Shown piece after piece: positions 36,084-46,087 of a stretch of 64,000 nucleotides of DNA (positions within the stretch are counted from its first letter, which is position 1; every line of letters begins with the position of its first letter). Location: assembly GCF_030063145.1 (NCBI RefSeq), contig NZ_JASISM010000005.1, forward strand, positions 62,001-126,000. Reading direction: 5' to 3'. The DNA is from Cryobacterium sp. PH31-L1. GTDB lineage: Bacteria; Actinomycetota; Actinomycetes; Actinomycetales; Microbacteriaceae. The notes under the pieces were generated by a model. That model worked only from the letters and a program-made list of their open reading frames with translations. It searched no databases and was not told the origin of the DNA. The translations under genes and the position numbers were made by a program.

Positions 36084-37174
36084 CAGCGAGACAGCCACTC
36101 GAGGTAGAACGAGCCGACACCGGCGGCGACGAGCAGGCCACCGATGATCCAGAACCGCACGACCACCGTGACTTCGGCCCAGCCTTTGAGTTCGAAGTGA
36201 TGATGGATCGGACTCATCAGAAATATGCGTTTACCGTGGGTGATTTTGAAGTACGCGCGCTGCACGATCACGGATCCGGCTTCCATCACGAACAGGCCGC
36301 CGATGAGAACGAGGAGCAGTTCGGTGCGGCTGAGGATGGCGAGGGCGGCCAGGGCACCGCCGAGGGCGAGCGAGCCGGTGTCGCCGAGGAAGATCTTGGC
36401 CGGCGAGGTGTTCCACCAGAGGAACCCGATCAGCCCGCCGACAATGGTCGCGGAGACGATGGCGAGGTCGAAGGAGTCGGGACCGAGGTAACACTTGAAC
36501 TGGTCTGAGGCATCCGCCCCCCCGAAGCAGCTCTGGTTGGACTGCCAGAAGCCGATCACGACGAAGGAACCGATGGCGAAAATGGAGGCCCCGGTGGCGA
36601 GCCCGTCGAGGCCGTCGGCTACGTTGACCCCGTTCGAGGTCGCCGCGACGATCAGGCAGATCCAGAGCAGGAACACGGCGATGCCGATGAAGGTACCGAG
36701 TTTCATGAAGTCCAGCGGCAGGTCGCGAATGAACGAGATGCTGGTCGAGGCGGGGGCCTGGCCGTTGCGGTCGACGAATTGCAGCGACAGCACACCGAAG
36801 GCGCCGGCCACGATGACCTGCCCGAGTACCTTGGACCAGCCGCCGAGCCCGAGGCTGCGCTGGTTGCGGGTCTTCAGAAAGTCGTCGAGAAACCCGACCA
36901 GGCCGAGGCCCACCATCATGAACAGAACGAGCAGCGGCGACGGCGTGAACGGTCGTTGTTCGATCAGCATGGCGGCAAAATAGCTGATCAGCACGCCCAC
37001 AATGATGATTATGCCGCCCATGGTGGCGGTGCCGCGCTTGGCGTGGTGACTCTTGGGGCCGTCGTCGCGAATGAACTGGCCCCAGCCGAACTTCTTGAAC
37101 AGGCGAATGAACAGAGGGGTCAGAAATAGGGTGAACGCGAGCGAAAACGCTCCGGACAGCAGAAGGACTCTCAC
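36083..37174 (-). CDS. mraY: MraY, phospho-N-acetylmuramoyl-pentapeptide transferase
   Basis: Ten-helix membrane enzyme transferring phospho-MurNAc-pentapeptide to undecaprenyl phosphate (lipid I). 363 residues. Conserved [29 protein letters not shown] (Asp-rich active site), [13 protein letters not shown] and [16 protein letters not shown] 37172-37174 ([10 protein letters not shown]) overlaps the murF stop by 4 bp; the frame remains open further upstream but that is inside murF. Confidence 0.97.
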   Translation of the reverse strand: MRVLLLSGAFSLAFTLFLTPLFIRLFKKFGWGQFIRDDGPKSHHAKRGTATMGGIIIIVGVLISYFAAMLIEQRPFTPSPLLVLFMMVGLGLVGFLDDFLKTRNQRSLGLGGWSKVLGQVIVAGAFGVLSLQFVDRNGQAPASTSISFIRDLPLDFMKLGTFIGIAVFLLWICLIVAATSNGVNVADGLDGLATGASIFAIGSFVVIGFWQSNQSCFGGADASDQFKCYLGPDSFDLAIVSATIVGGLIGFLWWNTSPAKIFLGDTGSLALGGALAALAILSRTELLLVLIGGLFVMEAGSVIVQRAYFKITHGKRIFLMSPIHHHFELKGWAEVTVVVRFWIIGGLLVAAGVGSFYLEWLSR

Positions 37175-38595
37175 GAGAACAAATCTCCCAGTCGATCGCC
37201 GAGGAATCGCAGACCTGCAGAGTTGGATGACTTCACGAGCACGGTGTCCCCCGGATTCACGCTGGTGCGCACGAGTTCGAAGGCTTCGTCCGGCGTGTCG
37301 ACATAGGCCGATTCGCCGTCCCACGATCCTTCATTGATGGTGCTGATGTGCATGCGGCGGGCGGCAGGGCCGACCACGATCATCTGGGAGATGTTCAGAC
37401 GCACGGCGAGCAGCCCGATGCGATCGTGCTCTTCACCGGCCAGTTCGCCGAGTTCAGCCATCTCGCCGAGAACCGCGATGGTGCGGCGTCCTGGAGTGCC
37501 GATCTGGGCGAGCGTCTTGAGCGCTGCGCTCATCGAGTCGGGGCTCGCGTTGTAGGCGTCGTTGATGACGGTGATGTCATCTTTGCCGCCGAGCACCTCC
37601 ATGCGCCAGCGTTCGGCCCGCGTGGTCGCCTCTAAGGCTGCGACGATATCGTTCAGCGGTACCCCGAGTACCTCGGCGGCGGCAGCCGCGGCGAGGGCGT
37701 TCATGACGTGGTGCTCACCGAGCACCGGGAATACGACCGGGGCGCTCTGCCCGCTCGCCAGGTGCAGGGTGAAGGTGGAACCAGCGCGGCCGGAGTGCAG
37801 GTCGCTCGCGCGCACGTCGACCTGGTCGCCGGATACCAAACCATACTGGCCGAAGCGAACGATGCGGGCGGGGGTGAGCGCGGCCATGTGCGCGACGCGG
37901 GGGTCGTCGGCGTTCAGCACCGCGACATCCGTTTGGTAGAGGTCGGTGACCATTTCGGATTTGGCGCGCACGGTGGCGTCGAGGTCGCCGAACTCGCCGG
38001 CGTGGGCGAGGCCGATGGTGAGTACGATGCCGACGTCGGGGCGGGCCAGCCGCACGAGGTGCGCGATGGCGCCCTCGCTGCTGGCACCCATCTCAATCAC
38101 CAGGAACCGCGTATCAGCCTTCACCTCGAGCATCGTCATCGGCGCGCCAACCTGGTTGTTGAAGGAGCCGCGCGGGGCGACGGTGGGGCCGACCCGTTCG
38201 AGCATGCTGCGAAGCAGGTTCTTCGTCGTGGTCTTGCCGTTGGAACCGGTAACCGCCACGATCTTGAGCGCTCCCTCAGCGCGCACCCGGGCGACAACGG
38301 CGGAGGCGAGTGCGCCGAGAGCGCCCACGGCGTCAGCGACGACGATCTGGCTGACCGGCAGGTCGAGCAGTCGCTCAACGATAAGCAGTGCGGCACCCTG
38401 CGCCACGGCGACCGGAGCGAACAGGTGCCCGTCGGTGGCGGCGCCGGGCTTGGCGACGAAGATTGCGCCGGATTCGATCAAGCGGGAGTCGGTCTGCACC
38501 GATCCGTCGATCCGGTCAGCAGCGGTGGTAGCGCCGTTGAGGTGCAGCGCACCGTCGACGGCCTGGCTGATCTCAGCCAGGGAGAGGGCGATCAT
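37171..38595 (-). CDS. murF: UDP-N-acetylmuramoyl-tripeptide--D-alanyl-D-alanine ligase
   Basis: Adds D-Ala-D-Ala to complete the pentapeptide precursor. 474 residues with [19 protein letters not shown] loop [38 protein letters not shown] and [14 protein letters not shown] directly follows the murE stop (TAAATG). No ddl gene is in this cluster. Confidence 0.97.
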   Translation of the reverse strand: MIALSLAEISQAVDGALHLNGATTAADRIDGSVQTDSRLIESGAIFVAKPGAATDGHLFAPVAVAQGAALLIVERLLDLPVSQIVVADAVGALGALASAVVARVRAEGALKIVAVTGSNGKTTTKNLLRSMLERVGPTVAPRGSFNNQVGAPMTMLEVKADTRFLVIEMGASSEGAIAHLVRLARPDVGIVLTIGLAHAGEFGDLDATVRAKSEMVTDLYQTDVAVLNADDPRVAHMAALTPARIVRFGQYGLVSGDQVDVRASDLHSGRAGSTFTLHLASGQSAPVVFPVLGEHHVMNALAAAAAAEVLGVPLNDIVAALEATTRAERWRMEVLGGKDDITVINDAYNASPDSMSAALKTLAQIGTPGRRTIAVLGEMAELGELAGEEHDRIGLLAVRLNISQMIVVGPAARRMHISTINEGSWDGESAYVDTPDEAFELVRTSVNPGDTVLVKSSNSAGLRFLGDRLGDLFS

Positions 38596-40140
38596 TTACA
38601 GCCACCCAGCGTCGCGCAGCGCCTGGCGGGAGTCATCCCTGGCCGAATACGGCAGTTTCACGCCTTGTACCTCGTGGTAGTCCTCGTGGCCTGGGCCGGC
38701 GTACAGAATGGTGTCTCCTTCGTGTGCCAGTGACAACGCCGTACGGAATGCCGCACGCGGGTTTGCCACCTCGTAGAACTCGCCGTCTGGCACGGCTTCG
38801 CGGGCTGCTTTCAGCAGTACGGCGCGGATGCTCGCAGCGTCTTCAAATCGTGGGTGAAAGTCGGTCACGACCACGATATCGCTGCCTTGGGCCGCAATTC
38901 GGCCCATATCGGCGCGTTTCGTGGTGTCGCGGTCACCGTCGGCGCCGAACAGCATGATCAGCTTGCCCGGCGTGAACTTGCGCAGGGCCGCGAGGGTGTT
39001 GAGGAACGCATCGGGGCTGTGCCCGTAGTCGATGTAGACGAGGGGGCCCAGGTCGCCGGAGATGCGCTCGGCGCGCCCGGGGATGAACGCGACGATGCCG
39101 CCGTCGCGGTTCAGCGTGTGCTGGATCGCGCCGAGGTCGAATCCGCTCTCGACCAGCATGACGATGGCCAGGGCGGCGTTGGCGGCCATGTACCAGCCGA
39201 GCAGCGGCACCCGGGTGTGCAGGCGGCGACCGTCTGGACCATCGAGTACGAAGTCGGTGTGGGACGCGGTTTCACCGACCACGGTCATGCGCCAGTCGGC
39301 GTCGACATCGGCCCGGTTGGTGATGGTCGTCACCGGAATGCGGCATTCGTCGGCGAGGCGGCGGCCCCAGTCGGTGTCGACGGTGATCACGCCGCGGTGC
39401 GAGCGGTCGGGTTGGAACAGCTCGAGCTTGGCCTGAAAGTAGTCGTCCATGGCGGCGTAGTCGTCGAGGTGGTCGTGGCTGAGGTTGGTGAATGCGGCGA
39501 TATCGAAGACGAGGCCGTCGACCCGGTAGCGGCTGAGGGCCTGCGCCGAGACTTCGATGCCGACGGCGCGCACCTCGGCCTCGTTCATGCGGGCCAGCAA
39601 AGCGTGCAGTTCGCTGGCCTCCGGCGTGGTGAGCGAACTCGTGACGGCCAAATCGCCGATACGGCGTTCTGCGGTGGAGGTGAGTCCGGAGACGACACCG
39701 AGCTGGTTCAGAATGCCGAACAGTAGGTAGACGACACTGGTCTTGCCGTTGGTGCCGGTGACGGCGAACAGGGTCGCCGGGTTGTCGTCGGTGCGGTAGA
39801 TCCACGCGGCGACGGCGCCCAGCGCGGCACGGGCATCCGGTGTCAGCAAAACCGGCAGACCGCTGGCCGCAGCGAGCTGCGCTCCGGCCTCGTCGGTCAA
39901 AATCGCCACTGCTCCAGCCTCGGCTGCCGCCGCGGCGAAGGTGGCGCCATGCAGGTGTGCTCCAGGAACGCCGACGTAGAGGTCGCCCGGTTGCACCGTG
40001 CGCGAGCTCAGGCTCACTCCGGTGACTTCGAGTCCGTCGATGTCTCCACGTAGTTCCAGATCAAATTCGGCAACCAATCCCGACAACGACCGCGGAACGG
40101 GGTGCTCGGGACGGAGAGCCGACGGCGCCAATTCAGACAC
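38596..40140 (-). CDS. murE: MurE, UDP-MurNAc-L-Ala-D-Glu--diamino acid ligase (atypical specificity motif)
   Basis: Adds the third stem residue. 514 residues; VTGTNGKTSVVYLLFG (127-142), TNLSHDHLDDY (218-228) and AGPGHEDYHE (481-490) fix the family. The specificity loop reads TDFHPRFED (D427-F-H-P-R431), whereas meso-diaminopimelate enzymes read DNPR: D and N are replaced by F and H while P and Arg stay. This argues against mDAP and suits the diaminobutyrate, ornithine, lysine or homoserine of B-type peptidoglycan in Microbacteriaceae (inference). Also IDYGHSPDA in place of the usual VDYAHTPDA. GTG start, 15 bp after ftsI. Confidence 0.94.
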   Translation of the reverse strand: MSELAPSALRPEHPVPRSLSGLVAEFDLELRGDIDGLEVTGVSLSSRTVQPGDLYVGVPGAHLHGATFAAAAAEAGAVAILTDEAGAQLAAASGLPVLLTPDARAALGAVAAWIYRTDDNPATLFAVTGTNGKTSVVYLLFGILNQLGVVSGLTSTAERRIGDLAVTSSLTTPEASELHALLARMNEAEVRAVGIEVSAQALSRYRVDGLVFDIAAFTNLSHDHLDDYAAMDDYFQAKLELFQPDRSHRGVITVDTDWGRRLADECRIPVTTITNRADVDADWRMTVVGETASHTDFVLDGPDGRRLHTRVPLLGWYMAANAALAIVMLVESGFDLGAIQHTLNRDGGIVAFIPGRAERISGDLGPLVYIDYGHSPDAFLNTLAALRKFTPGKLIMLFGADGDRDTTKRADMGRIAAQGSDIVVVTDFHPRFEDAASIRAVLLKAAREAVPDGEFYEVANPRAAFRTALSLAHEGDTILYAGPGHEDYHEVQGVKLPYSARDDSRQALRDAGWL

Positions 40141-40155
40141 GCAGGGCTCGCTTTC

Positions 40156-41973
40156 TTACCAGGTGGAAGGGAGGTCAGGCGCAGTCGCGCCCGAGGGAAC
40201 CGCCCGGTACTTTTTCAACACCTGGCTCATGATCTCCTGGAAGACCGGAGCCGGTGCGGCAGATGTGTTCAGTTTAACAGGGTCGGCGATGCTGACCGAG
40301 ACGACATACTGCGGATCGTCGGCCGGAGCGAAGCCCGACACCGACACCAGGTACCCATTGGAGTACCCGCCCTTGCCGTCCGGCATCTGCGCGGTACCGG
40401 TCTTCGCGGCGACCCGATAGCCGGGAATGTTCCATTTACTCGACACCCAGCTCTTCTGGTACACCATCTCGAGCACGTCGCTGGTGTCGTTCGCCGCCGT
40501 CTCGGACAGCACCCGGGTGCCGGTGGTATCGGGAACGTTAGTCATGGTGCCATCCGCCTGACGGCAGCCCTCGACCAGTTGTACCGGCATCCGGACACCG
40601 TCGTTGGCGATGGTCTGGTAGATGCTCGCGACCTGGAGCGCCGTCGTTGTCAGGCCCTGTCCGAACATGGTCGCGTAGCTGGTCTGGTTGTCCCACTCGT
40701 CGACCGGGTGCAGGATTCCGCCGTCTTCACGCGGAAAGCCGGTTTCGGTCGGGGTGCCAACGCCGAACGCCTTCATGTAGTCGTAGCGCTGCTGGTCGGT
40801 GAGTTTCTCACCGAACTTGGACATGCCGGTGTTGCTCGAGTCGATCAGCACGCCGGTGAGGGTCATGTTCTGGTCCGGGTGCGAGTGGCTGTCATTGATG
40901 TTCGCGCCGTTGGCCGGCAGATACCGGTAGGGCGCGACGATTCCGGTCTGCAGGGTGGCGACGCCGGAATCGAGAACGGATGCCGCGGTGAGTGCTTTGA
41001 AGGTCGACCCCGGTTCGAAGGACTGGGTGAATGCCCGTGACCCGCGGTCTTGGGGGTCTTCGGTCGCGCCGACAGCGTTCGGGTCGACGGAGGGGTAGTC
41101 GGCAACGGCGAGGAGCTTGCCGGACTTGGCGTCCAGCACGACCGCGGTCGCCCAGGCCGCCCCGGTTTCTTGCGCGCGTGCCGCGAGGGTCTGCTGCACG
41201 AACCACTGGAGGTCAGAGTCGATGGTGGTGACGACGTCGCCGCCGTCGACGGCGACGGCGCTCGTGACGCTGCTGCCGGGGATCCGCACGCCGTCGGCAC
41301 CCTTTTCGTAGGTTTCCTTACCGTTGGTCGAGGCCAGGCAGGCGTCCTGCCCGGATTCGAGGCCGGCCTGCGGCACACCCTCCCCCGACAGATAGCCGAG
41401 CATATTGCCGGCGACGGCGCCGTTCGGGTAAACCCGACTGGGGCTGTTCTCGGAGTAGGTCCAGGGAATGTGCAGGTTTTGCACGGCCCGCAGCACGTCG
41501 ACGTCGACCTTCTGGGCGATGTACGCGAAGTTGGCCTCGGCGTTTGCCTCGAGGGCGGTGGAGATGGTCAGCAGAATGGCGTCGCCGGTCTGGCCGGTGG
41601 CGGCACCGATTTCGGCGGCGGCGTCGGCTACCGAGATTTCGACCTTCTTGCCGTCGACGGTTCGTTTGAAGGGCGTCGCGTTCACGGGCGACATGGTGAT
41701 GTTGTAGCGCATGACCGTTCCGGCCAGCACGACACCATTGGTGTCGACGATCTCGCCGCGGGAACCGTAGACCACCTGGCCGACCGAGCGGTTTCCTACC
41801 GAGTCTTTGGTGAGCGAATCGGCCTGCACGACCTGGATATCGACCAGGCGTACCAGGAACACGGAGATGACGGCGAACAGCACGAGGATGGTGACAAGGG
41901 TGCGGCGACGGCTGGACCGCGAATTGGTCGGGTTGTTTCGGGCACTACTGCTTCGGGTATTGCGCACGCTCAT
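40156..41973 (-). CDS. ftsI: FtsI, septal penicillin-binding protein (class B transpeptidase)
   Basis: Septal D,D-transpeptidase cross-linking new wall with FtsW. 605 residues: Arg/Ser-rich cytoplasmic tail, one helix (TLVTILVLFAVISVFLVRLV), PBP dimerisation domain (GNRSVGQVVYGSRGEIVDTN), and the penicillin-binding domain with SxxK in EPGSTFKALT, SxN in SSNTGMSKFG and KTG in AAKTGTAQMPDG. ATG 41971-41973, 27 bp after the ftsL-like gene. Length is typical for actinobacterial PBP3. Confidence 0.96.
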   Translation of the reverse strand: MSVRNTRSSSARNNPTNSRSSRRRTLVTILVLFAVISVFLVRLVDIQVVQADSLTKDSVGNRSVGQVVYGSRGEIVDTNGVVLAGTVMRYNITMSPVNATPFKRTVDGKKVEISVADAAAEIGAATGQTGDAILLTISTALEANAEANFAYIAQKVDVDVLRAVQNLHIPWTYSENSPSRVYPNGAVAGNMLGYLSGEGVPQAGLESGQDACLASTNGKETYEKGADGVRIPGSSVTSAVAVDGGDVVTTIDSDLQWFVQQTLAARAQETGAAWATAVVLDAKSGKLLAVADYPSVDPNAVGATEDPQDRGSRAFTQSFEPGSTFKALTAASVLDSGVATLQTGIVAPYRYLPANGANINDSHSHPDQNMTLTGVLIDSSNTGMSKFGEKLTDQQRYDYMKAFGVGTPTETGFPREDGGILHPVDEWDNQTSYATMFGQGLTTTALQVASIYQTIANDGVRMPVQLVEGCRQADGTMTNVPDTTGTRVLSETAANDTSDVLEMVYQKSWVSSKWNIPGYRVAAKTGTAQMPDGKGGYSNGYLVSVSGFAPADDPQYVVSVSIADPVKLNTSAAPAPVFQEIMSQVLKKYRAVPSGATAPDLPSTW

Positions 41974-42000
41974 CTGCCCATCATGGTCGACTCACGGAAA

Positions 42001-42567
42001 CTATCGGGTAGTGGGCGCCGCGAGTCCCGCAGGAACTACCGGTGCGCTCGTGATCGCAACAGCACCGGCGGCCGCCGGATCCGCCGGAAGCTGTGACAGC
42101 AGGGTGCTGCCGTTCAGCAGGGCGTTGGGGACAAGGCTGGCCGCTCCGGCCCGCGAGCCCGACGCCGAGGCCGGAGCGCCCAGAACAGCGCCGTCAGACA
42201 GGCGCAGGTAGACGGGGTTGGAGTTGCTGACCATGCCGAGGCCCTCAGCGTTGGCGGCGAGGCTCTGCGGTGAGGATACCCGTACGAGGTCTTCGCTCAC
42301 GCTGGCGGCCGTGCGGCCGAGTTCCGACTGGCTCGACTGCAGGCTGGAGATTTCATAGGCGCCCTGGGAGATGCCGACGCTCAGCAGCAGCTGGGCAACC
42401 ATGATGGCGGCCATGCCTGCTACCGCGGTGAGGGCGTAGAAGATGCGCGGGCGGGCACGGCTGCTCGGCGTGGGCGAGACCAGGCGAAACCCACGCCGTG
42501 CCGGTGCGCTGGTCTCAAACGGTTCAGGTTCGAGGGAAAAAGAGACGCGTGCCAGGTTGTCGCTCAT
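42001..42567 (-). CDS. ftsL: FtsL-like bitopic division protein
   Basis: A 188-residue protein between rsmH and ftsI, the ftsL position. N-terminal cytoplasmic segment (about 40 residues), one membrane helix ([21 protein letters not shown]), a short heptad-like extracytoplasmic helix ([20 protein letters not shown]) and the [11 protein letters not shown] motif seen in FtsL/DivIC proteins, then an Ala/Ser/Pro-rich tail of about 65 residues with no recognisable domain. Sequence is poorly conserved in this family, so position and topology carry the call. ATG overlaps the rsmH stop (ATGA). Confidence 0.82.
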   Translation of the reverse strand: MSDNLARVSFSLEPEPFETSAPARRGFRLVSPTPSSRARPRIFYALTAVAGMAAIMVAQLLLSVGISQGAYEISSLQSSQSELGRTAASVSEDLVRVSSPQSLAANAEGLGMVSNSNPVYLRLSDGAVLGAPASASGSRAGAASLVPNALLNGSTLLSQLPADPAAAGAVAITSAPVVPAGLAAPTTR

Positions 42568-43535
42568 GCGGCGGCCCTTCTCAGTCGTTCAGCGGCGCGC
42601 AGCCGAACCGGCGTCGCGCGGGGGTTGAGTGCTTTTTCTTCGTCGGAGGCCAGTTCGGCACCGCGGAGCAGGAGGGTGAACAACGGCTTGTGTTCGGGCA
42701 GTTCCACCGGCAGTCCGGCCGGAGCTGTGGAGCCGGATGCCGCGGCGAGTGCCCGCTTGACGATGCGGTCTTCGAGTGACTGGTAGGCCATGACGACGAT
42801 GCGGCCGCCGACCTCCACTCGGTCTAGCGCAGCCGGAATGGCCCGTTCGAGCACGGCCAGCTCCTGATTGACCTCGATGCGCAGCGCTTGGAACACGCGT
42901 TTGGCCGGGTGGCCGAGACGCTGGATGGCGACCGGGGTGGCCTTGGTGATCACGTCTACCAGTTGCGCCGATCGCACGAACGGTGTCGTTTCGCGGGCTT
43001 CGACGATGGCCTTGGCATACCGGGCCGAGAGTTTCTCTTCGCCATAGTCCTGGAAGATGCGCTTGAGATCGCGTTCGCTGTAGTCGGCGAGGATGCTCTC
43101 GGCGGTGAGTCCTGCTGTGCCGTCCATGCGCATGTCGAGCGGGGCATCCTTGGAGTAGGAGAAACCGCGTTCGACGCGGTCGATCTGGAGGCTGGAGACG
43201 CCGAGGTCGAAGAGGACGCCGGCGACCTCGGTGATGCCGAGTCCGTCGAGCGCATCGCCGATACCGTCGTAGACGGTGTGCACGAGGTGCACCCGGCCTG
43301 CGAATCCCTTGAGGCGCTCTTCGGCGATAGCGAGAGCCTCGGTGTCGCGGTCGAGGCCGACCAGTGTCAGTTCGGGAAAGCGCGACAGGATCGCTTCGGC
43401 GTGGCCGCCCATGCCGAGTGTGGCGTCGACGAGCACTGCACCAGGCTTCGTGAGAGCCGGAGCGAGCAGTTCGACGCAGCGTTCGAGCAGTACCGGGGTA
43501 TGAATTTTGTTGCTCGGAATTTCGTTACTGGCCAT
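42564..43535 (-). CDS. rsmH: 16S rRNA (cytosine-1402-N4)-methyltransferase RsmH
   Basis: SAM-dependent methyltransferase modifying C1402 of 16S rRNA. 323 residues with [16 protein letters not shown] loop [43 protein letters not shown] and [17 protein letters not shown] 43533-43535; ribosome site is poor. It follows mraZ after 99 bp. Confidence 0.97.
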   Translation of the reverse strand: MASNEIPSNKIHTPVLLERCVELLAPALTKPGAVLVDATLGMGGHAEAILSRFPELTLVGLDRDTEALAIAEERLKGFAGRVHLVHTVYDGIGDALDGLGITEVAGVLFDLGVSSLQIDRVERGFSYSKDAPLDMRMDGTAGLTAESILADYSERDLKRIFQDYGEEKLSARYAKAIVEARETTPFVRSAQLVDVITKATPVAIQRLGHPAKRVFQALRIEVNQELAVLERAIPAALDRVEVGGRIVVMAYQSLEDRIVKRALAAASGSTAPAGLPVELPEHKPLFTLLLRGAELASDEEKALNPRATPVRLRAAERLRRAAA

Positions 43536-43634
43536 AATGCCGGGCTAGTCCGTGAGGTCTGATTCCCCTCCATTTCGTCCTGGCACCGGGGAAGTGTGTC
43601 AGGGCAAAAACGGCTGGGAGTCAGGCGTCAGGGG

Positions 43635-44072
43635 CTAGAAGAGTCCCGGAATCACCTCCTCCGTCGTGTTGGCGTACGAGGTTTCCTGCTCGGCGAGGTA
43701 TGTGGCCCACGCTTCGCTGTCCCAAATCTCGACTCGGCTGCCAGCACCGATGACGGTCAGTTCCCGGTCAAGCCCCGCATAGCTGCGGAGGTTGCTGGGG
43801 ATGGTGACGCGGTTTTGTTTATCGGGTGTTTCCGAGCTTGCGCCCGACAGGAACACCCGGAGGTAGTCGCGAGCCTGCTTGCTCGTAACGGGCGCCTGGC
43901 GGATCTTGTCGTGCAGGGTTTCGAATTCGCGGGTGCTGAACACGTAGATGCAGTGTTCCTGCCCCCGCGTCATCACCACACCGGTGGAGAGTTCTTCCCG
44001 AAACTTCGCGGGAAGAATGATGCGACCTTTTTCGTCGAGCCGGGGGGCGTAGGTGCCAAGGAACACGCTCAC
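43635..44072 (-). CDS. mraZ: Transcriptional regulator MraZ
   Basis: Ring-forming AbrB-like DNA-binding protein that regulates its own division/wall operon. 145 residues with two SpoVT-AbrB repeats: [17 protein letters not shown] and [22 protein letters not shown] start 44070-44072 (MSVFLGTY) with AAGGGG almost adjacent. Three GTGG repeats at exact 10-bp spacing upstream (44104-44127) match the known MraZ operator design, predicting autoregulation of the cluster. Confidence 0.96.
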   Translation of the reverse strand: MSVFLGTYAPRLDEKGRIILPAKFREELSTGVVMTRGQEHCIYVFSTREFETLHDKIRQAPVTSKQARDYLRVFLSGASSETPDKQNRVTIPSNLRSYAGLDRELTVIGAGSRVEIWDSEAWATYLAEQETSYANTTEEVIPGLF

Positions 44073-44103
44073 CCCTTTCTTCCGGCCAGATTCAGGTGTG
44101 GCT

Positions 44104-44127
44104 CCACTTTACTCCACCTTCAACCAC
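44104..44127 (-). promoter_or_regulatory. MraZ-binding direct repeats
   Basis: On minus, GTGG occurs at 44124-44127, 44114-44117 and 44104-44107, each with a 10-bp repeat unit (GTGGTTGAAG then GTGGAGTAAA, then GTGGAGCC). MraZ operators in other bacteria are three short G-rich boxes at 10-bp period just before mraZ. Located 32-55 bp upstream of the gene. Confidence 0.75.
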
Positions 44128-44256
44128 CAACCTAGGCATTTGCGCCTATTTTCAGAACTAATTGCCAAATTGACGCGAAATCACTGGGGACTAAGGGTGG
44201 AGGGAAATGGATCGATAAATCTAAGAATGGATGCTTTCGACTCATTTTTGGACACC

Positions 44257-44284
44257 AAAAAAGGGCCGATCAGATGATCGGCCC
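44257..44284 (-). terminator. Intrinsic terminator after the DUF3040 gene
   Basis: GGGCCGATC (44263-44271) and GATCGGCCC (44276-44284) form a perfect 9-bp stem around AGAT; on minus it is followed by six T residues (44257-44262). It separates the DUF3040 gene from mraZ. Confidence 0.9.
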
Positions 44285-44351
44285 TACAGCACAGCGATTT
44301 ATTGAGTTATTGGTGCCCAGTGGAGGGGGCGGGGGCTAGCGCAAGTAGCCG

Positions 44352-44729
44352 CTATTGACCATCCTGGCGGCGGTCCCACCGGTCGTTCAATCGATCCATG
44401 AAACCTTGGTTGGACTTTGCCTGCGCCGGGCGGCGACTGGGTGACGATGGTCCAGGCATCGAACGAATGGCCTTGCCGGGCGTCACAGCGATAAGCACAC
44501 CGCCGAACATGACGATGAAGCCGAGAATTCCAAGCCACAGCTGCGCAATGGCTACACCCGCGATGAGTGCGACAATACCGGCGACGGCGAGCAGTACGCC
44601 GATCGCGATGGAACGATAGTTCGGGCGAAGCCTGGACACTCCAACGCTGGCGACAAAGTCGGCATCGTTGTGATAGAGGCTGCGCTCCATCTCTTCAAGG
44701 AGTCGCTGCTCTTGTTCCGAAAGCGGCAT
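44352..44729 (-). CDS. DUF3040 membrane protein
   Basis: A 125-residue actinobacterial protein of unknown function. MPLSEQEQRLLEEMERSLYHNDADF is the DUF3040 N-terminus (split here by domain only for description: the acidic start, residues 1-25), then two adjacent helices (about 43-88) and a Pro/Ser/Arg-rich tail. ATG 44727-44729 with GGAGGG 6 nt upstream; a longer frame start lacks this. Position between mraZ and the prenyl synthase gene is shared with mycobacteria (Rv2169c-like). Confidence 0.88.
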   Translation of the reverse strand: MPLSEQEQRLLEEMERSLYHNDADFVASVGVSRLRPNYRSIAIGVLLAVAGIVALIAGVAIAQLWLGILGFIVMFGGVLIAVTPGKAIRSMPGPSSPSRRPAQAKSNQGFMDRLNDRWDRRQDGQ

Positions 44730-44836
44730 CTCATTCCCTCCAGTTACGGGATCGAGCGGGTGGGTAGACAAATTCGAACCGACCAGAATCGAATGACCCG
44801 GTTCGAATTACCTAATTCTAGCCCCGCCGGGATGGC

Positions 44837-44842
44837 TAGGCT
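44837..44842 (+). promoter_or_regulatory. Candidate -10 hexamer, leaderless prenyl synthase start
   Basis: TAGGCT with 6 nt (ATACGG) before the GTG at 44849. No ribosome site. Same design as the acyltransferase gene at 20239. Confidence 0.5.
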
Positions 44843-44848
44843 ATACGG

Positions 44849-46027
44849 GTGTCTGAAAGCAAACGCCTGGTCGACTTGGTTCAATCTCGCATCAACGAGT
44901 ACCTCATGTCCCGCGAACCAATTGTGACCCTGATCAGCTCCGATTTGACTCCTCTAATCGACTACTCACGGCAGTTTCTCAGCGGTGGAAAGCGGTTTCG
45001 AGCCCAGTTTTGTTACTGGGGTGCGCGGAGCGTTCTGCCGCAGGCTTCCGGCCTGGAATCGGGCCAGCCAGCGGCCGGCCAACGGTCAGCCGGTGCGCAC
45101 GACGAGGCCGCGGAATCCGCTGCCCCGGCACCCGCCGCAGCCGGCCTGGCCGCGGTGGTTTCGGCTGCCAGCGCGCTGGAGATTTTTCACGCCGCGGCGC
45201 TCGTGCACGACGACATCATCGACAACTCAGACACCCGTCGCGGAGCTCCGAGCGCCCACAAGCTGTTCGAAAGTTTGCACGAGCGAGAGGGCTGGGCCGG
45301 GGACTCCGTCTCGTACGGTCGGGCGTCGGCGATTCTGCTCGGGGATCTACTCCTGGGCTGGAGCGATGAGCTGCTCGACGAGGGACTCGACGAATTGGCC
45401 GATCGGGCTTCGGCACGGCGTGCCAGGCTCGAGTTCAACTTCATGCGCACCGAGGTCACGGCCGGGCAATACCTGGACATTCTCGAGGAGCGCGCCTGGC
45501 TGGCTCAGCCGGAAGCCGAGTTGCTCGATCGGGCACTGCGCGTAATCGTCTACAAGTCGGCCAAGTACAGCGTTCAGGCCCCGCTGGTGATCGGCGCAGC
45601 CCTGGCCGGAGCCTCGGCCGCCCAGCTGAACTCGTTGCGCTCCTTCGGGCTGCCGCTCGGTATGGCGTACCAGCTGCGCGACGACCTGCTCGGCGTGTTC
45701 GGTGACGCCGCCGTAACCGGTAAGCCGAGTGGCGACGACCTGACCGAGGGCAAGCGCACGGTGTTGATCGCGCTGGCGCGGGAACGCATGAGCGACGCCG
45801 ACCGAGCATCGCTCGACGCCCAGCTCGGCGACCCCACGCTCGATACCGCCCAGATTCGTGCCTTGCAGCAAATCATCCGCGCCAGCGGTGCCGTCGACCG
45901 GGTCGAGGCGCTCATCGAAGCCCAGGTGGCTGAGGCTCTCGCGGCGCTCGAGACCGCGCCGATCAGCGCCGGGGCCAGGCAGAAGCTGCTGGAGCTGACC
46001 GATCGGGTGACGCGCCGGGCGTTCTGA
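44849..46027 (+). CDS. Polyprenyl diphosphate synthase (IdsA-type)
   Basis: Trans-prenyltransferase condensing isopentenyl diphosphate into geranylgeranyl or longer chains for quinones, carotenoids or lipid carriers. 392 residues; substrate motifs GGKRFRAQFCYWG, first Asp-rich HDDIIDNSD, second RDDLLGVFGD. A 35-residue Ala/Gly/Pro-rich insertion (about 68-100) sits between the GGKR and Asp-rich motifs. GTG start, probably leaderless. It is syntenic with mycobacterial idsA2. Chain length cannot be read with confidence. Confidence 0.9.
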   Translation: MSESKRLVDLVQSRINEYLMSREPIVTLISSDLTPLIDYSRQFLSGGKRFRAQFCYWGARSVLPQASGLESGQPAAGQRSAGAHDEAAESAAPAPAAAGLAAVVSAASALEIFHAAALVHDDIIDNSDTRRGAPSAHKLFESLHEREGWAGDSVSYGRASAILLGDLLLGWSDELLDEGLDELADRASARRARLEFNFMRTEVTAGQYLDILEERAWLAQPEAELLDRALRVIVYKSAKYSVQAPLVIGAALAGASAAQLNSLRSFGLPLGMAYQLRDDLLGVFGDAAVTGKPSGDDLTEGKRTVLIALARERMSDADRASLDAQLGDPTLDTAQIRALQQIIRASGAVDRVEALIEAQVAEALAALETAPISAGARQKLLELTDRVTRRAF

Positions 46028-46087
46028 GGGACGGTGCGACGGCGCCCCGGCCAGTCCGGTCGAGTGCGCGGTCAGGCGAGTGCCCGG

